Source: Alistipes sp.
GTDB taxonomy: Bacteria > Bacteroidota > Bacteroidia > Bacteroidales > Rikenellaceae
Length of the DNA: 33,737 nt
NCBI GenBank assembly: GCA_017474235.1
Contig: JAFVIB010000036.1
Coordinates: 1-33,737, forward strand
Direction: 5' to 3'
Shown here: in pieces, positions 16,608 to 25,347 of the stretch
How positions within the stretch are numbered: the stretch's first letter is position 1
How the letters are laid out: every line of letters begins with the position of its first letter
Position numbers and translations under genes: made by a program
Notes under the pieces: generated by a model
The model's database searches: none
The model's input: only the letters and a program-made list of their open reading frames with translations
Told to the model about the DNA's origin: nothing

Positions 16608-17888
16608 ATGGTTAGACGACTATATAACAGGTGGCAGAGGGCTATTATGCTCTTTGCCACTTGTGTTACTATCAATACCCTTACAGCCCAAAGTGCTGCC
16701 GAGCGCGTGGCGGAGGCTATAAACCGCAGCGATATTGTGTGGCTTGAGAGCAACCATCAGCAGCTCAAAGACTCTCTACCTGCCCATCTGTCGCTTATGG
16801 CAGAGGCTCTCTACTGCTCACAACTCAACCGATACAATCAGAGCAATCGTGCCATTGAGAATCTGCTCAACAACCACGCACAGACTATCGGGGAGCAGGT
16901 TGCAGGTGGTTTTTATGCCCTGCTTATAGATAATCTCAACCGTGCGGGCAACTTCACTGAGGCGGCACGACTTGTGGCAGGAAGCAGTATGAACAGAGAG
17001 GCTCACAGATTTTTTACCGCTATGAGCCGCAAAAAGCCTATGCAGGTAAGGCGTCCGAAGAGAGATGTTACTGTGCCATTCAGCTTATCAAAGCTCTCAA
17101 ATGGCTCGCATATCCATATTCCCGTAGAGATTGACGGCAAAATGGCGTCGTTTATCTTCGACACGGGAGCGGCAAAATACAATGTGGTTACAGAGAGTTG
17201 TGCTGCACGACATAAATTTACTCCTCTCTATGACTCGTTGCCAACAATGGGTGTCGGAGGAGAGGGCTATAGTCGCGTGGTGACTATTCCGAAGATAAAG
17301 ATAGGCAAAATCACAATCAAACACCCTACATTTATCGTTGTGCCTGACGAATCTATACCGGCTGACTCTTTGGGCGGTTTCAAGCTCGAATATGTGTTAG
17401 GCACAGATTGTATGGAGGCTCTTGGCGAGGTGGTATTTGATATGGACAAAGATAGTATGACCGTACCGAGCATAACAACACCAAAGGGCGAAAACACCAC
17501 CCCGCTGACACATAGCAACAACTACTACATCTACCCTACTGTAAACGGCAGACAAATCTCTATGCAGTTTGACACAGGGGCTGTTGCAACGCACCTCTAC
17601 GGTCGATTTATGCGCGAATTTAGGGAGGTGCTGACCCTTATTGGCGAGCCGAATAGTACCCGCGCTCGTGGTTTTGGCGGAACGACCTACTATACGGTGC
17701 AGTGCGCCCAAAAGATAGATATTACAATGGGCAACAAGAGTATCACTCTCAACAATATTGATGTATCGACAGCCGACCACGACCTGCCTATCCAAAAAGA
17801 GGAGTATGGCTCTCTTGGCACAGATGCTCTCCTCAAATGCAAGAGGGTCAGAATCAACTTCAAGCAGATGTTTGTAGATGTTCAGTAA
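16608..17888 (+). CDS. Secreted aspartyl protease with two DTG motifs
   Basis: I choose the ATG at 16608 (426 residues) over an in-frame TTG at 16587 that overlaps the previous gene. An N-terminal signal peptide (RAIMLFATCVTINTLTAQS) directs export. Residues 30-150 are helical and TPR-like. Two retropepsin-type halves follow: FIFDTGAAKYNVV with D185, and MQFDTGAVATHLYG with D322. Each is followed by a hydrophobic-glycine element (YVLGTDCMEAL, YGSLGTDALLKC). One chain may thus supply both catalytic aspartates, or dimerise. It is the last gene of the FKBP operon, four bases after the preceding stop. Substrate unknown. Confidence 0.8.
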   Translation: MVRRLYNRWQRAIMLFATCVTINTLTAQSAAERVAEAINRSDIVWLESNHQQLKDSLPAHLSLMAEALYCSQLNRYNQSNRAIENLLNNHAQTIGEQVAGGFYALLIDNLNRAGNFTEAARLVAGSSMNREAHRFFTAMSRKKPMQVRRPKRDVTVPFSLSKLSNGSHIHIPVEIDGKMASFIFDTGAAKYNVVTESCAARHKFTPLYDSLPTMGVGGEGYSRVVTIPKIKIGKITIKHPTFIVVPDESIPADSLGGFKLEYVLGTDCMEALGEVVFDMDKDSMTVPSITTPKGENTTPLTHSNNYYIYPTVNGRQISMQFDTGAVATHLYGRFMREFREVLTLIGEPNSTRARGFGGTTYYTVQCAQKIDITMGNKSITLNNIDVSTADHDLPIQKEEYGSLGTDALLKCKRVRINFKQMFVDVQ

Positions 17889-17892
17889 AACA

Positions 17893-17928
17893 GAGAGGCT
17901 ACCCAACAATGTTGCTGGATAGCCCCTC
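17893..17928. terminator. Terminator hairpin between converging genes
   Basis: GAGAGGCTACCCAACAA and TTGCTGGATAGCCCCTC form an imperfect stem of about 15 pairs around a two-base loop. It lies between the aspartyl protease and malQ stop codons. It belongs to the same GAGGCT-type family of terminators as those at 3609 and 27605. Confidence 0.65.
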
Positions 17929-17951
17929 CCCACTCTTACTATCTGTCAGAT

Positions 17952-20399
17952 TTATCTGTAATTCGCGTGTACTAAATACTCAACCTGATTATTGAACTCC
18001 TCCGCTGCAAGCAACTGCTCAAGGGTGATATGCATACGATAACGCCAATAGTGAGTTGGATTTGCAGGGACATTGATACGCTCACCATCAGGGTCTGCAA
18101 AACGGATATTTCCGTCTATTGACATCCAATCCTGAAGAGGCAGAATTGTAAGCATTGCCGGAGATGCCAAATGGCGGTTGATAATCTCACGACAAATCTC
18201 AGGTGTAGCATCTGCCGGAGCCTCGCCCCACCACTGCATAACATTATTGTAGTAGTGCTGTGTTGTCTCGCGGTTCTCACGCCACCAAGCGCGTACAGGG
18301 TTCATATCGTGGGTCGATGTTGTGCAGACAGCGCGGTATGGATAGTGCATAACAGCACCGAACTCAACACCTGTATCCTTTGGCATACGCTCAATCTCGA
18401 GTGAGAGAATCTGCTGATTATTCATCACCTCCGGTACGCAGTCCGGAATCATACCCAAATCCTCGCCACAAGTGAGCATACGGGTAGTCTCTACAAGCAT
18501 AGAGAGTCTCTGCTCGGCAATTGCCTTCCAATAGTCATTATGGCGACGGTAGTAGAACTCGTTGTGAATCTCTGCAAAGGCGTGCTTCTGGTCATCAGAG
18601 AGGCGGGCAAAGCTCTGTGTATCAAACGGAGTGATACGAGGATAGTAGTGACCCTGCTTATGGCGATACTCAAGCCAAAGCACATCGTCAGAGCTATAAT
18701 CCTTCGCCACATCGCGCTGTGGGTCGAAGTTGAAACCACGCCAGCGAATATCGTCAGCAGTATAAGGCATTGATGGGTTAAACTCGCCCAAAAGTGCATT
18801 TACAGCGTCGAGTGGCACCTCCCAAATGCGGAAGAAACCGAGGATATGGTCGATACGGTAGGCATCAAAGTACTCAGCCATCTTACGGAAGCGAGTCTTC
18901 CACCAGCCGTAGCCGTCCTTTGCCATCTCCTCCCAATTGTAAATCGGGAAGCCCCAATTCTGACCTGTCACAGAGAAGTCATCAGGTGGAGCACCGGCAG
19001 ACGATTTCATAACAAACAGCTCCGGAGAGACCCACGCATCAACACTTATAGGGCTTACACCGATAGGAATATCGCCCTTCAGAGCTACGCCAACAGAGTG
19101 ACCATACTCAATAGCTGCGTGAAGCTGACGGTCGAGGTGGAACTGGATGAAACGGTAGAAATCTACCGCCTCAGCGTTCTTCTCTGCATACTTTGCACAC
19201 TCCTTTGCGCTGTATGTGGCATACTTACCCCACTTCTTAAAGTCGGCACTCTTGTACTTATCGCGCAGAGCCGAATATACAGTATACGGAGTCAGCCAAC
19301 CCTCATTTGCCGCAAGGAAAGCCTTATACTCCTTACTTGCAAGGGTCTTTGCACCACTCTCGGCAAAGAGGATACGCAGATAGTCAAACTTACCATTCAG
19401 CGCACGCTCGTAATCTACCTGTGGCAGAGCATTAAGCTCCGCTTGCAGTGCTGCAAAACGCTCACGGTCTGCCTTCTTCTTCAGCTTGCCGGCAGCCTCA
19501 AGATTGATGTAGAGCGGATGGAGCGCGATTGTCGAGTTGGCATTGTATGGATAAGAGTCCTTCCAAGTGCGAGTCATTGTGGTATCGTTGATAGGCAGAA
19601 TTTGGATAATGTTCTGACCTGTGCGTACGCACCAATCGGCAAGCAGCTTGAGGTCTGCAAAGTCACCCACGCCAAAGCTACGCTCACTGCGCAACGAGAA
19701 CATAGGTACTGCCACACCTGCACCACGCCAAGAGGCAGTATCACGCAGGCGCATACCTCTTATTATATATGCAGCCCCCTGAACACCGAAATATGGAAGT
19801 ACACGGTTATTACCCTCCTCCCAACGGATAACAGCACCCGAAGCGGCATCTACAACCACAAACTTATACTCTGCCGAGCTCTCAGCAGCATCAAGAGTTG
19901 CAGCCCATACACCACCTCCGGTATGCACCATAGCGCGCAGATTGCTGTCGCTCCACTCGCCCAACTGCGTTGTAGAGCCAGCCAAAGCCAACGCCTCGCC
20001 ACGACGAAGTGTCAGCGCCTCAACCTCAAGGCGAACAGCCCCCACAGAGAGTGTAGATACAGCCTCTGCCTTATGAGCAAAGATTGTATCGGTAAACATA
20101 GAGGTATAGAAGGCGCGATTTGCAGGACGCTCCGACCAACAATCCTCAATAACAAGGTACTTCGCATCGGTGGCAACAGCGTAGTTGTGCATCTCGCCCC
20201 ACTCTGTACGGACAGTATTACCCTCGCTATCAAGTACCTCAAAACGGTAGCTCAAACTCTTCGCGCTCTTCGGCAGACGAAACATAGCTACCCAATTATG
20301 ACCCGAGCAGGTCATATCTACCCTCTTACCATCAGCAAGAACAAGCACAAGTCGCTCTCCCCATACAGTACGGTAATCGATATTTACAGTAACATTCAT
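17952..20399 (-). CDS. malQ: 4-alpha-glucanotransferase (DPE2-like MalQ, GH77)
   Basis: The 815-residue cytoplasmic enzyme transfers alpha-1,4-glucan chains in glycogen and malto-oligosaccharide metabolism. Two N-terminal starch-binding CBM20-like domains are visible: residues 1-110 (TVWGERLVLVLADG, HNWVAMFRLP) and about 120-215 (GEALALAGSTTQLGEWS, VWAATLDAAESSAEYKFVV). The GH77 domain follows with RSERSFGVGDFADL, the nucleophile in YRIDHILG (D517), acid/base in CGEDLG (E646) and transition-state stabiliser in TSTHDMN (D698). This architecture is that of plant DPE2 and long bacterial MalQ. No other glycogen gene is adjacent. A -7 box TATATTTG lies at 20432-20439 on the minus strand. Confidence 0.93.
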   Translation of the reverse strand: MNVTVNIDYRTVWGERLVLVLADGKRVDMTCSGHNWVAMFRLPKSAKSLSYRFEVLDSEGNTVRTEWGEMHNYAVATDAKYLVIEDCWSERPANRAFYTSMFTDTIFAHKAEAVSTLSVGAVRLEVEALTLRRGEALALAGSTTQLGEWSDSNLRAMVHTGGGVWAATLDAAESSAEYKFVVVDAASGAVIRWEEGNNRVLPYFGVQGAAYIIRGMRLRDTASWRGAGVAVPMFSLRSERSFGVGDFADLKLLADWCVRTGQNIIQILPINDTTMTRTWKDSYPYNANSTIALHPLYINLEAAGKLKKKADRERFAALQAELNALPQVDYERALNGKFDYLRILFAESGAKTLASKEYKAFLAANEGWLTPYTVYSALRDKYKSADFKKWGKYATYSAKECAKYAEKNAEAVDFYRFIQFHLDRQLHAAIEYGHSVGVALKGDIPIGVSPISVDAWVSPELFVMKSSAGAPPDDFSVTGQNWGFPIYNWEEMAKDGYGWWKTRFRKMAEYFDAYRIDHILGFFRIWEVPLDAVNALLGEFNPSMPYTADDIRWRGFNFDPQRDVAKDYSSDDVLWLEYRHKQGHYYPRITPFDTQSFARLSDDQKHAFAEIHNEFYYRRHNDYWKAIAEQRLSMLVETTRMLTCGEDLGMIPDCVPEVMNNQQILSLEIERMPKDTGVEFGAVMHYPYRAVCTTSTHDMNPVRAWWRENRETTQHYYNNVMQWWGEAPADATPEICREIINRHLASPAMLTILPLQDWMSIDGNIRFADPDGERINVPANPTHYWRYRMHITLEQLLAAEEFNNQVEYLVHANYR

Positions 20400-20431
20400 T
20401 TTATATAGTTTTAAGATATTTTTCAGCTATA

Positions 20432-20439
20432 CAAATATA
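20432..20439 (-). promoter_or_regulatory. -7 box of malQ
   Basis: On the minus strand this reads TATATTTG, 32 bases upstream of the ATG. There is no clear -33 element at the usual distance. Confidence 0.45.
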
Positions 20440-20543
20440 CGAAGAAATGTGGAAATCTGCATACACACAACTACTTTTACCTACAGACTGTAAATATTTG
20501 GCTATGAGTTGTTAATTTCGGGAGATGAAATCTCATCACCATG

Positions 20544-20672
20544 TTAAATTGATTTTAAGGAGGCATATACAACTCTCAACTAAAATACCCGCGATGGGAT
20601 GTACTAGAGCGTACTTCCCATTGCGGGTACTTTTATGTTAGAAGCAGTAGATGCCCCTTAAAATCAATTTAA
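20544..20672. repeat. Palindromic repeat element, copy 5 (129 bp)
   Basis: The outer arms are a perfect 17-bp inverted repeat, TTAAATTGATTTTAAGG (20544-20560) and CCTTAAAATCAATTTAA (20656-20672). The next arms (AGGCATATAC / AGTAGATGCC) and TAAAATA / TACTTTTA continue the symmetry. The core is CCCGCGATGGGA / TCCCATTGCGGG around TGTACTAGAGCGTAC. The right end covers the stop codon of oadB (20669-20671 on the minus strand), so the element begins on the last codon of that gene. It separates the methylmalonyl operon from malQ. Confidence 0.85.
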
Positions 20673-21877
20673 CCCAGGAAGGCGAGCAAAATACCCGCCG
20701 CAACCGCCGAACCTACTACACCCGCTACATTCGGACCCATAGCGTGCATAAGGAGGAAGTTCGACTTATCATACTCCTGACCAACGGTCTGAGATACACG
20801 AGCAGCCATAGGCACTGCCGATACACCTGCAGAACCGATAAGTGGGTTAATCTTCTTACCCTCCTTAGCAAAGAGGTTCATAAGTTTTGCAAGAAGAACA
20901 CCGCCTGCAGTACCGCAGCTGAATGCAAGGATACCCAGAACGAGGATACCGAGGGTCTTAAAGTTGAGGAATGAGCCTGCGGTAGCAGTTGCACCTACAG
21001 AGATTCCGAGGAAGATAACCACGATATTCATCAGCTCGTTCTGAACAGTCTTTGAAAGGCGATCAACAACGCCGCACTCCTTCATAAGGTTACCGAGCAT
21101 CAAACAGCCTACAAGTGGAGCTGCAGATGGGAGAAGAAGTGAGATAACAACTGCGATGATGATTGGGAAGAGAATCTTCTCTGTCTTTGACACCTGACGC
21201 AGCTGTGACATCTTGATACGACGCTCCTTATCTGTTGTCAGCGCACGCATAATTGGTGGCTGGATAACAGGAACGAGTGCCATATAAGAGTATGCAGCGA
21301 TAGCGATAGGACCCAAAAGCTCCGGAGCAAGGCGTGCGGTAATAAAGATAGATGTAGGACCATCTGCACCACCGATAATACCGATAGAACCGCACTCGTT
21401 AGGAGCAAAGCCTAAAGCATATGCACCGAGGAATGTGGCAAAGATACCAAGCTGAGCCGCAGCACCAAGAAGGAAACTCTTAGGATTTGCAATCAGCGGA
21501 CCGAAGTCTGTCATAGCACCTACACCCACAAAGATAAGGCACGGATAGATACCGAGCTTAACGCCGAGGTAGAGGAAATCGAGCAGTCCACCTGTCTTAT
21601 AGAGGTCGTACCAATCAATCTGACCCTCATCAAAGAGAGTTGGGTGGAACATCTCCGCACCCGGAAGATTGGTAAGCAACATACCGAAAGCGATAGGGAG
21701 CAGTAGCAGTGGTTCAAACTGCTTCTTGATTGCCAAGTAGAGCAGGAAACAAGCAAGTGCAATCATCACTGCATACTTCCAGCCGCCCTCAGCAAAGAAG
21801 GCTCCAAAACCCGAAGTCTCAACGAATCTTAAGAGACTATCGAGGATAAAGTTACCTGATTCCAATAAAGCTGTCAT
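20669..21877 (-). CDS. oadB: Sodium-translocating decarboxylase beta subunit
   Basis: The 402-residue, strongly hydrophobic protein has about eleven membrane segments. It is the beta subunit of oxaloacetate/methylmalonyl-CoA decarboxylase: it removes CO2 from carboxybiotin and exports Na+. The conserved [20 protein letters not shown] lies near residue 170 and includes the essential Asp; a second conserved part is [22 protein letters not shown] use the ATG at 21877, four bases after the biotin-carrier stop, rather than a TTG at 21889 that would overlap it. In this operon the partner is methylmalonyl-CoA, because the alpha subunit is of the acyl-CoA type. It is the last gene; a palindromic element starts on its stop codon. 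Confidence 0.92.
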   Translation of the reverse strand: MTALLESGNFILDSLLRFVETSGFGAFFAEGGWKYAVMIALACFLLYLAIKKQFEPLLLLPIAFGMLLTNLPGAEMFHPTLFDEGQIDWYDLYKTGGLLDFLYLGVKLGIYPCLIFVGVGAMTDFGPLIANPKSFLLGAAAQLGIFATFLGAYALGFAPNECGSIGIIGGADGPTSIFITARLAPELLGPIAIAAYSYMALVPVIQPPIMRALTTDKERRIKMSQLRQVSKTEKILFPIIIAVVISLLLPSAAPLVGCLMLGNLMKECGVVDRLSKTVQNELMNIVVIFLGISVGATATAGSFLNFKTLGILVLGILAFSCGTAGGVLLAKLMNLFAKEGKKINPLIGSAGVSAVPMAARVSQTVGQEYDKSNFLLMHAMGPNVAGVVGSAVAAGILLAFLG

Positions 21878-21881
21878 AAGC

Positions 21882-22337
21882 TTACTCAATTACGATTAGT
21901 ACATCACCCTCCATAACTGTTGCACCGGCTGCAACAAGAATCTGCTTAACAACACCACCGCGCTCTGCGTCGATATTGTTCTCCATTTTCATTGCCTCGA
22001 GCACAAGCAGTGTCTGACCAGCTGCTACGGTATCGCCCTCCTTAACATTAATAGCGATAACGGTACCCGGAAGTGGACAAGTAACCTTTGCGCCTGTTGC
22101 TGCAGGAACTGCTGCAGGCTTAGTTGCAATAGGGGTCTTAGGTGTTACTGAAAGACCTGTAGCCTCCGGAGCAGATACAATCTGCGGCTTCTTTACAGGA
22201 GCTGCCTTACCACCCTGAATCTCAACATCGTACTTTGTGCCGTTTACTGTTACATGAGCCAAAGTAGATGACTCATTAATATCATCAATCTTTACCTCGT
22301 ATTGATTGCCATTGATTTTCAATGAATATTTTTTCAT
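21882..22337 (-). CDS. Biotin carboxyl carrier subunit of the decarboxylase
   Basis: The 151-residue soluble protein has the biotinyl motif VLEAMKMEN with K117 as the predicted biotin site. A typical biotinyl domain fills residues 84-151 ([20 protein letters not shown]), and an Ala/Pro-rich flexible linker precedes it (residues 47-82). The N-terminal 45 residues ([19 protein letters not shown]) are the usual assembly region. It shuttles CO2 from the alpha subunit to OadB. Corresponds to MmdC. It sits 16 bases after the gamma-like gene. Confidence 0.93.
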   Translation of the reverse strand: MKKYSLKINGNQYEVKIDDINESSTLAHVTVNGTKYDVEIQGGKAAPVKKPQIVSAPEATGLSVTPKTPIATKPAAVPAATGAKVTCPLPGTVIAINVKEGDTVAAGQTLLVLEAMKMENNIDAERGGVVKQILVAAGATVMEGDVLIVIE

Positions 22338-22353
22338 CTCTGTTTGTCTTTAA

Positions 22354-22707
22354 TTATTTCTTCTCAGGTACCTGAGTGAGTCCGTGAATTTTAGAGTTCC
22401 AAGGCGAGTATGCACGAGTGATGCGGTTGATGGTAAGCATCTCCGATTCCTGATCGTGCAGCGCGCTCTTGTAGAGTTTGAGTGCGGTAATAATTGCCGC
22501 AGCAAGCTCTTGGTCGCTGATTGCGTGGTCGAGTGCAGGCTCAGATGCAACAACAGCAGCAGTCTTTGGCTTACGATCGCGTGTGAAGAACCAACCCATC
22601 AGGCGCATAACATAGATGAGCAGCACTAATACCGTAAAGACCAAAAGGAAGCCGATAAGTGCCATAAGCAGCATCTCGGACCAGCCTACATTTGCAAATT
22701 TATCCAT
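22354..22707 (-). CDS. OadG-family gamma/delta subunit
   Basis: The 117-residue protein has one N-terminal membrane span (residues 11-38, MLLMALIGFLLVFTVLVLLIY) and a soluble tail ending GLTQVPEKK. This is the shape of OadG/MmdD, which anchors and stabilises the decarboxylase complex. The central part (LDHAISDQELAAAIITALKLY) is typical of Bacteroidota members. It lies 14 bases after mmdA. Sequence conservation in the family is low, so the call rests mostly on topology and operon position. Confidence 0.85.
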   Translation of the reverse strand: MDKFANVGWSEMLLMALIGFLLVFTVLVLLIYVMRLMGWFFTRDRKPKTAAVVASEPALDHAISDQELAAAIITALKLYKSALHDQESEMLTINRITRAYSPWNSKIHGLTQVPEKK

Positions 22708-22721
22708 AATTCAAACGGTTT

Positions 22722-24284
22722 TTACAATGGAATGTTAGAGTGTTTCTTTGCAGGGTTCTGCAGACGCTTAGTTGCAAGTGACTGAAGAGCACGGATGATG
22801 CGGAAACGAGTGTTGCGTGGCTCGATTACATCGTCGATATAGCCGTAGCGAGCTGCATTGTATGGATTAGAGAACAGATCCTTGTACTCCTGCTCCTTCT
22901 CTGCAACAAACTTAGCCTTCTCCTCAGCATCGGTAAATGCTGCAAGCTGCTTTGCATAGAGAACCTCAACTGCACCACTTGCACCCATAACTGCAATCTC
23001 TGCCATAGGCCAAGCATAGTTGATATCACCGCGGATGTGCTTAGATGACATAACGATATATGCACCACCGTAAGCCTTACGAAGAGTAACAGTTACCTTT
23101 GGCACTGTAGCCTCGCAGTAAGCAAACAGAAGCTTTGCACCGTGGGTAATTACACCACCGTACTCCTGAGTAGTACCTGGGAGGAAGCCCGGAACATCAA
23201 CAAGGGTAACGATAGGAATATTGAACGCGTCGCAGAAGCGTACAAAGCGTGCAGCCTTACGAGATGCGTTGATATCGAGTACACCTGCCATAAACTTAGG
23301 CTGGTTTGCGATAATACCTACGCTCTGACCGTTGAAACGAGCAAAGCAAGTGATGATATTCTTTGCATAAGCTGCAGCAGACTCAAGGTACTCACCATTA
23401 TCGACAATTGCCTTGATAACATCATACATATCGTATGCCTGGTTAGGGTTATCAGGGATAATCTCGTTGAGTGAATCCTCAAGACGAGCGATAGAGTCGG
23501 TGCAAACAGCAAGTGGAGCATCCTCCATATTGTTCTGCGGCATATAAGAGATGAGCTTGCGGATAAGTGCAATACCCTCCTCCTCAGTATCAACTGCAAA
23601 CTGAGCAACGCCTGACTTTGTAGCGTGAACAGTTGCACCACCGAGCTGCTCCTGAGTTACATCCTCGCCTGTAACGGTCTTAACAACCTTAGGACCGGTA
23701 AGGAACATATTGGATGTATTCTTCTTCATGATGATAAAGTCGGTCAAAGCCGGAGAATATACAGCACCACCTGCGCAAGGACCGAAGATAGCTGAAATCT
23801 GCGGGATAACACCTGATGCCATAACATTGCGCTGGAAGATGTTTGCATAACCTGCAAGAGCATTTACACCCTCCTGAATACGAGCACCACCTGAGTCGTT
23901 AAGACCGATGCAAGGTGCGCCGTTACGCATAGCCATATCCATAACCTTGCAAATCTTGTCTGCAAGAGCAAGTGAAAGTGAGCCGGCAGTAACAGTAAAG
24001 TCCTGTGCAAATACATATACCAAACGACCGTCGATAGTACCGTAACCGGTAACTACGCCATCGCCAAAGGTGTGCTTCTTCTCCATACCGAAGTCATAGC
24101 AACGGTGAGTTACGAACATATCGAACTCCTCGAAGCTACCCTCGTCAAGCAACATCTGGATACGCTCACGAGCTGTGAACTTACCCTTCTCGTGCTGCTT
24201 CTCAATAGCCTTCTCGCCACCACCCAAACGAGCCGTTTCACGGTTCTCGATGAGTTTGTTGATTTTATTCTGAATTTCGCTCAT
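22722..24284 (-). CDS. mmdA: Methylmalonyl-CoA decarboxylase alpha / acyl-CoA carboxyltransferase subunit
   Basis: The 520-residue cytoplasmic enzyme is a two-lobed carboxyltransferase. It moves the carboxyl group of methylmalonyl-CoA to biotin, giving propionyl-CoA. The oxyanion-hole stretches are visible: [19 protein letters not shown] near residues 168-186 and [19 protein letters not shown] near 400-418. [19 protein letters not shown] near 123-141 is also conserved. Length agrees with family members near 510 residues. Operon partners (epimerase, OadG, biotin carrier, OadB) favour the sodium-pumping decarboxylase over a biosynthetic propionyl-CoA carboxylase, which would need a biotin carboxylase subunit that is absent here. 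Confidence 0.93.
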   Translation of the reverse strand: MSEIQNKINKLIENRETARLGGGEKAIEKQHEKGKFTARERIQMLLDEGSFEEFDMFVTHRCYDFGMEKKHTFGDGVVTGYGTIDGRLVYVFAQDFTVTAGSLSLALADKICKVMDMAMRNGAPCIGLNDSGGARIQEGVNALAGYANIFQRNVMASGVIPQISAIFGPCAGGAVYSPALTDFIIMKKNTSNMFLTGPKVVKTVTGEDVTQEQLGGATVHATKSGVAQFAVDTEEEGIALIRKLISYMPQNNMEDAPLAVCTDSIARLEDSLNEIIPDNPNQAYDMYDVIKAIVDNGEYLESAAAYAKNIITCFARFNGQSVGIIANQPKFMAGVLDINASRKAARFVRFCDAFNIPIVTLVDVPGFLPGTTQEYGGVITHGAKLLFAYCEATVPKVTVTLRKAYGGAYIVMSSKHIRGDINYAWPMAEIAVMGASGAVEVLYAKQLAAFTDAEEKAKFVAEKEQEYKDLFSNPYNAARYGYIDDVIEPRNTRFRIIRALQSLATKRLQNPAKKHSNIPL

Positions 24285-24305
24285 GATATTTATGAAATTA
24301 AAAAA

Positions 24306-24710
24306 TTACTTCTTTTCACACAACTCTGTAAGGATACCCTGTGTTGACTTTGGATGAAGGAATGCGATAGTCATATCGTCTGCACCCTTGCGTGGAGTAG
24401 CGTCGATAAGACGAAGACCCTTCTCTGATGCATCTGCAAGCTGCTCCTCGATATTCTCAACAGCAAGTGCCATGTGGTGAATACCGATACCCTTGTTCTC
24501 TACGAACTTTGCAATAGTAGAGTCCTCAGATGTAGCCTCCAAAAGCTCAATCTTAGTCTGACCGAGCATAAAGAATGCAGTACGAACCTTCTGATCTGCA
24601 ACCTCCTCGATTTTGTAACATTTCAGACCCAATACATTTTCCCAGTAAGGAATAGCTTCATCAAGGCTCTTCACTGCGATACCAAGATGCTCAATGTGAG
24701 ATACTTTCAT
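24306..24710 (-). CDS. mce: Methylmalonyl-CoA epimerase
   Basis: The 134-residue protein belongs to the glyoxalase fold and interconverts (R)- and (S)-methylmalonyl-CoA between the mutase and the decarboxylase. Metal-binding residues appear in SHIEHLGIAV (N-terminal His), GIHHMALAV (central His) and GILTELCEKK (C-terminal Glu), with the HPKSTQG signature. It is the first gene of the operon, 21 bases before mmdA. The mutase itself is not in the window. Confidence 0.93.
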   Translation of the reverse strand: MKVSHIEHLGIAVKSLDEAIPYWENVLGLKCYKIEEVADQKVRTAFFMLGQTKIELLEATSEDSTIAKFVENKGIGIHHMALAVENIEEQLADASEKGLRLIDATPRKGADDMTIAFLHPKSTQGILTELCEKK

Positions 24711-24765
24711 AGTGATTAGTGTTTAAGTGTTAAATATGTTAATTAAAGTTTGAATCTAAACCTTG

Positions 24766-24773
24766 CAAAGATA
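24766..24773 (-). promoter_or_regulatory. -7 box of the mce-mmd-oad operon
   Basis: Read on the minus strand, TATCTTTG lies 55 bases upstream of the mce ATG. No clear -33 box is seen. The divergent promoter for the MeaB unit lies about 90 bases away. Confidence 0.55.
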
Positions 24774-24842
24774 GCTCTTTTTTTGGGGTTAAAAAAATTA
24801 TTCCGTAGGAATTTTTACAAAAAACATCTATTTTACAATCTC

Positions 24843-24874
24843 CTTGCTTTTTTAACGAAATTTGTCTATCTTCG
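24843..24874 (+). promoter_or_regulatory. Promoter of the thioredoxin-like/MeaB unit
   Basis: CTTG (24843-24846), a 20-base spacer and TATCTTCG (24867-24874). One base departs from consensus in each box. The -7 box ends eight bases before the ATG at 24883. Confidence 0.45.
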
Positions 24875-24882
24875 TAGCCTAT

Positions 24883-25347
24883 ATGAGGACAAAATCAGCC
24901 ATACTTATCATTCTATGCGCCATCTGTGGTCAGTTATCTGCACAGAATGTGGCGATTGGAGAGCGTGCGCCCAGAGTGCGCTCGTTTAAGTATGAGATTG
25001 AGAGTGGCAAGTACCTCTACTTGGGCTTTGTCCACTCCCCTTCACGCCCCTGCGAAATATCAGCCCCCAAAGTGAGCGAGCTTATCGAGAGCCTTGAGCC
25101 TATCTCGGCAGTTCTCTTTACTCGCGAGCGTCAGGGCGAGTGTAAGCAGTGGCTGATTGATATGTTTATCAATGGCAGCAAGGTGCAGATGGGTGCAGAT
25201 GAGATTTTCCGCAAGTTCGGTGTCGAATATGCCCCCTTTGGCGTAATTTTAGACCACAAGCGGAGGGTTCTTTGGCAGGGAAATCCGCAGATGTTAGATA
25301 AGGTAAAAATCGAAAATATCATACAACAATGGACTTTACAAAAATAG
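24883..25347 (+). CDS. Secreted thioredoxin-like protein lacking CXXC
   Basis: From the ATG at 24883 the protein has 154 residues and a signal peptide (MRTKSAILIILCAICGQLSAQ). The pattern of a short N-terminal strand, YLYLGFVHSPSRPCEIS, and the later FGVEYAPFGVILDHKRRVLW (with the usual cis-proline position in YAPFG) fits a thioredoxin/TlpA fold. Where TlpA has WCxPC there is SPSRPC: the first Cys is missing and only one remains, with another Cys in QGECKQW. A classical redox role is thus doubtful. Its last 19 bases overlap the meaB start. The fold call is an inference from motif order. Confidence 0.6.
   Translation: MRTKSAILIILCAICGQLSAQNVAIGERAPRVRSFKYEIESGKYLYLGFVHSPSRPCEISAPKVSELIESLEPISAVLFTRERQGECKQWLIDMFINGSKVQMGADEIFRKFGVEYAPFGVILDHKRRVLWQGNPQMLDKVKIENIIQQWTLQK

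Noticed and set aside
18846-20408. A 520-codon open frame antisense to malQ
   Set aside because: It mirrors the malQ codons, is rich in unlikely residues (Cys, Arg, His runs), and matches no family; malQ has all its catalytic motifs.
24711-24882. A cobalamin riboswitch before the B12-related meaB unit
   Set aside because: The 172-bp gap has no room for one after the promoters, and I see no B12-box-like sequence.
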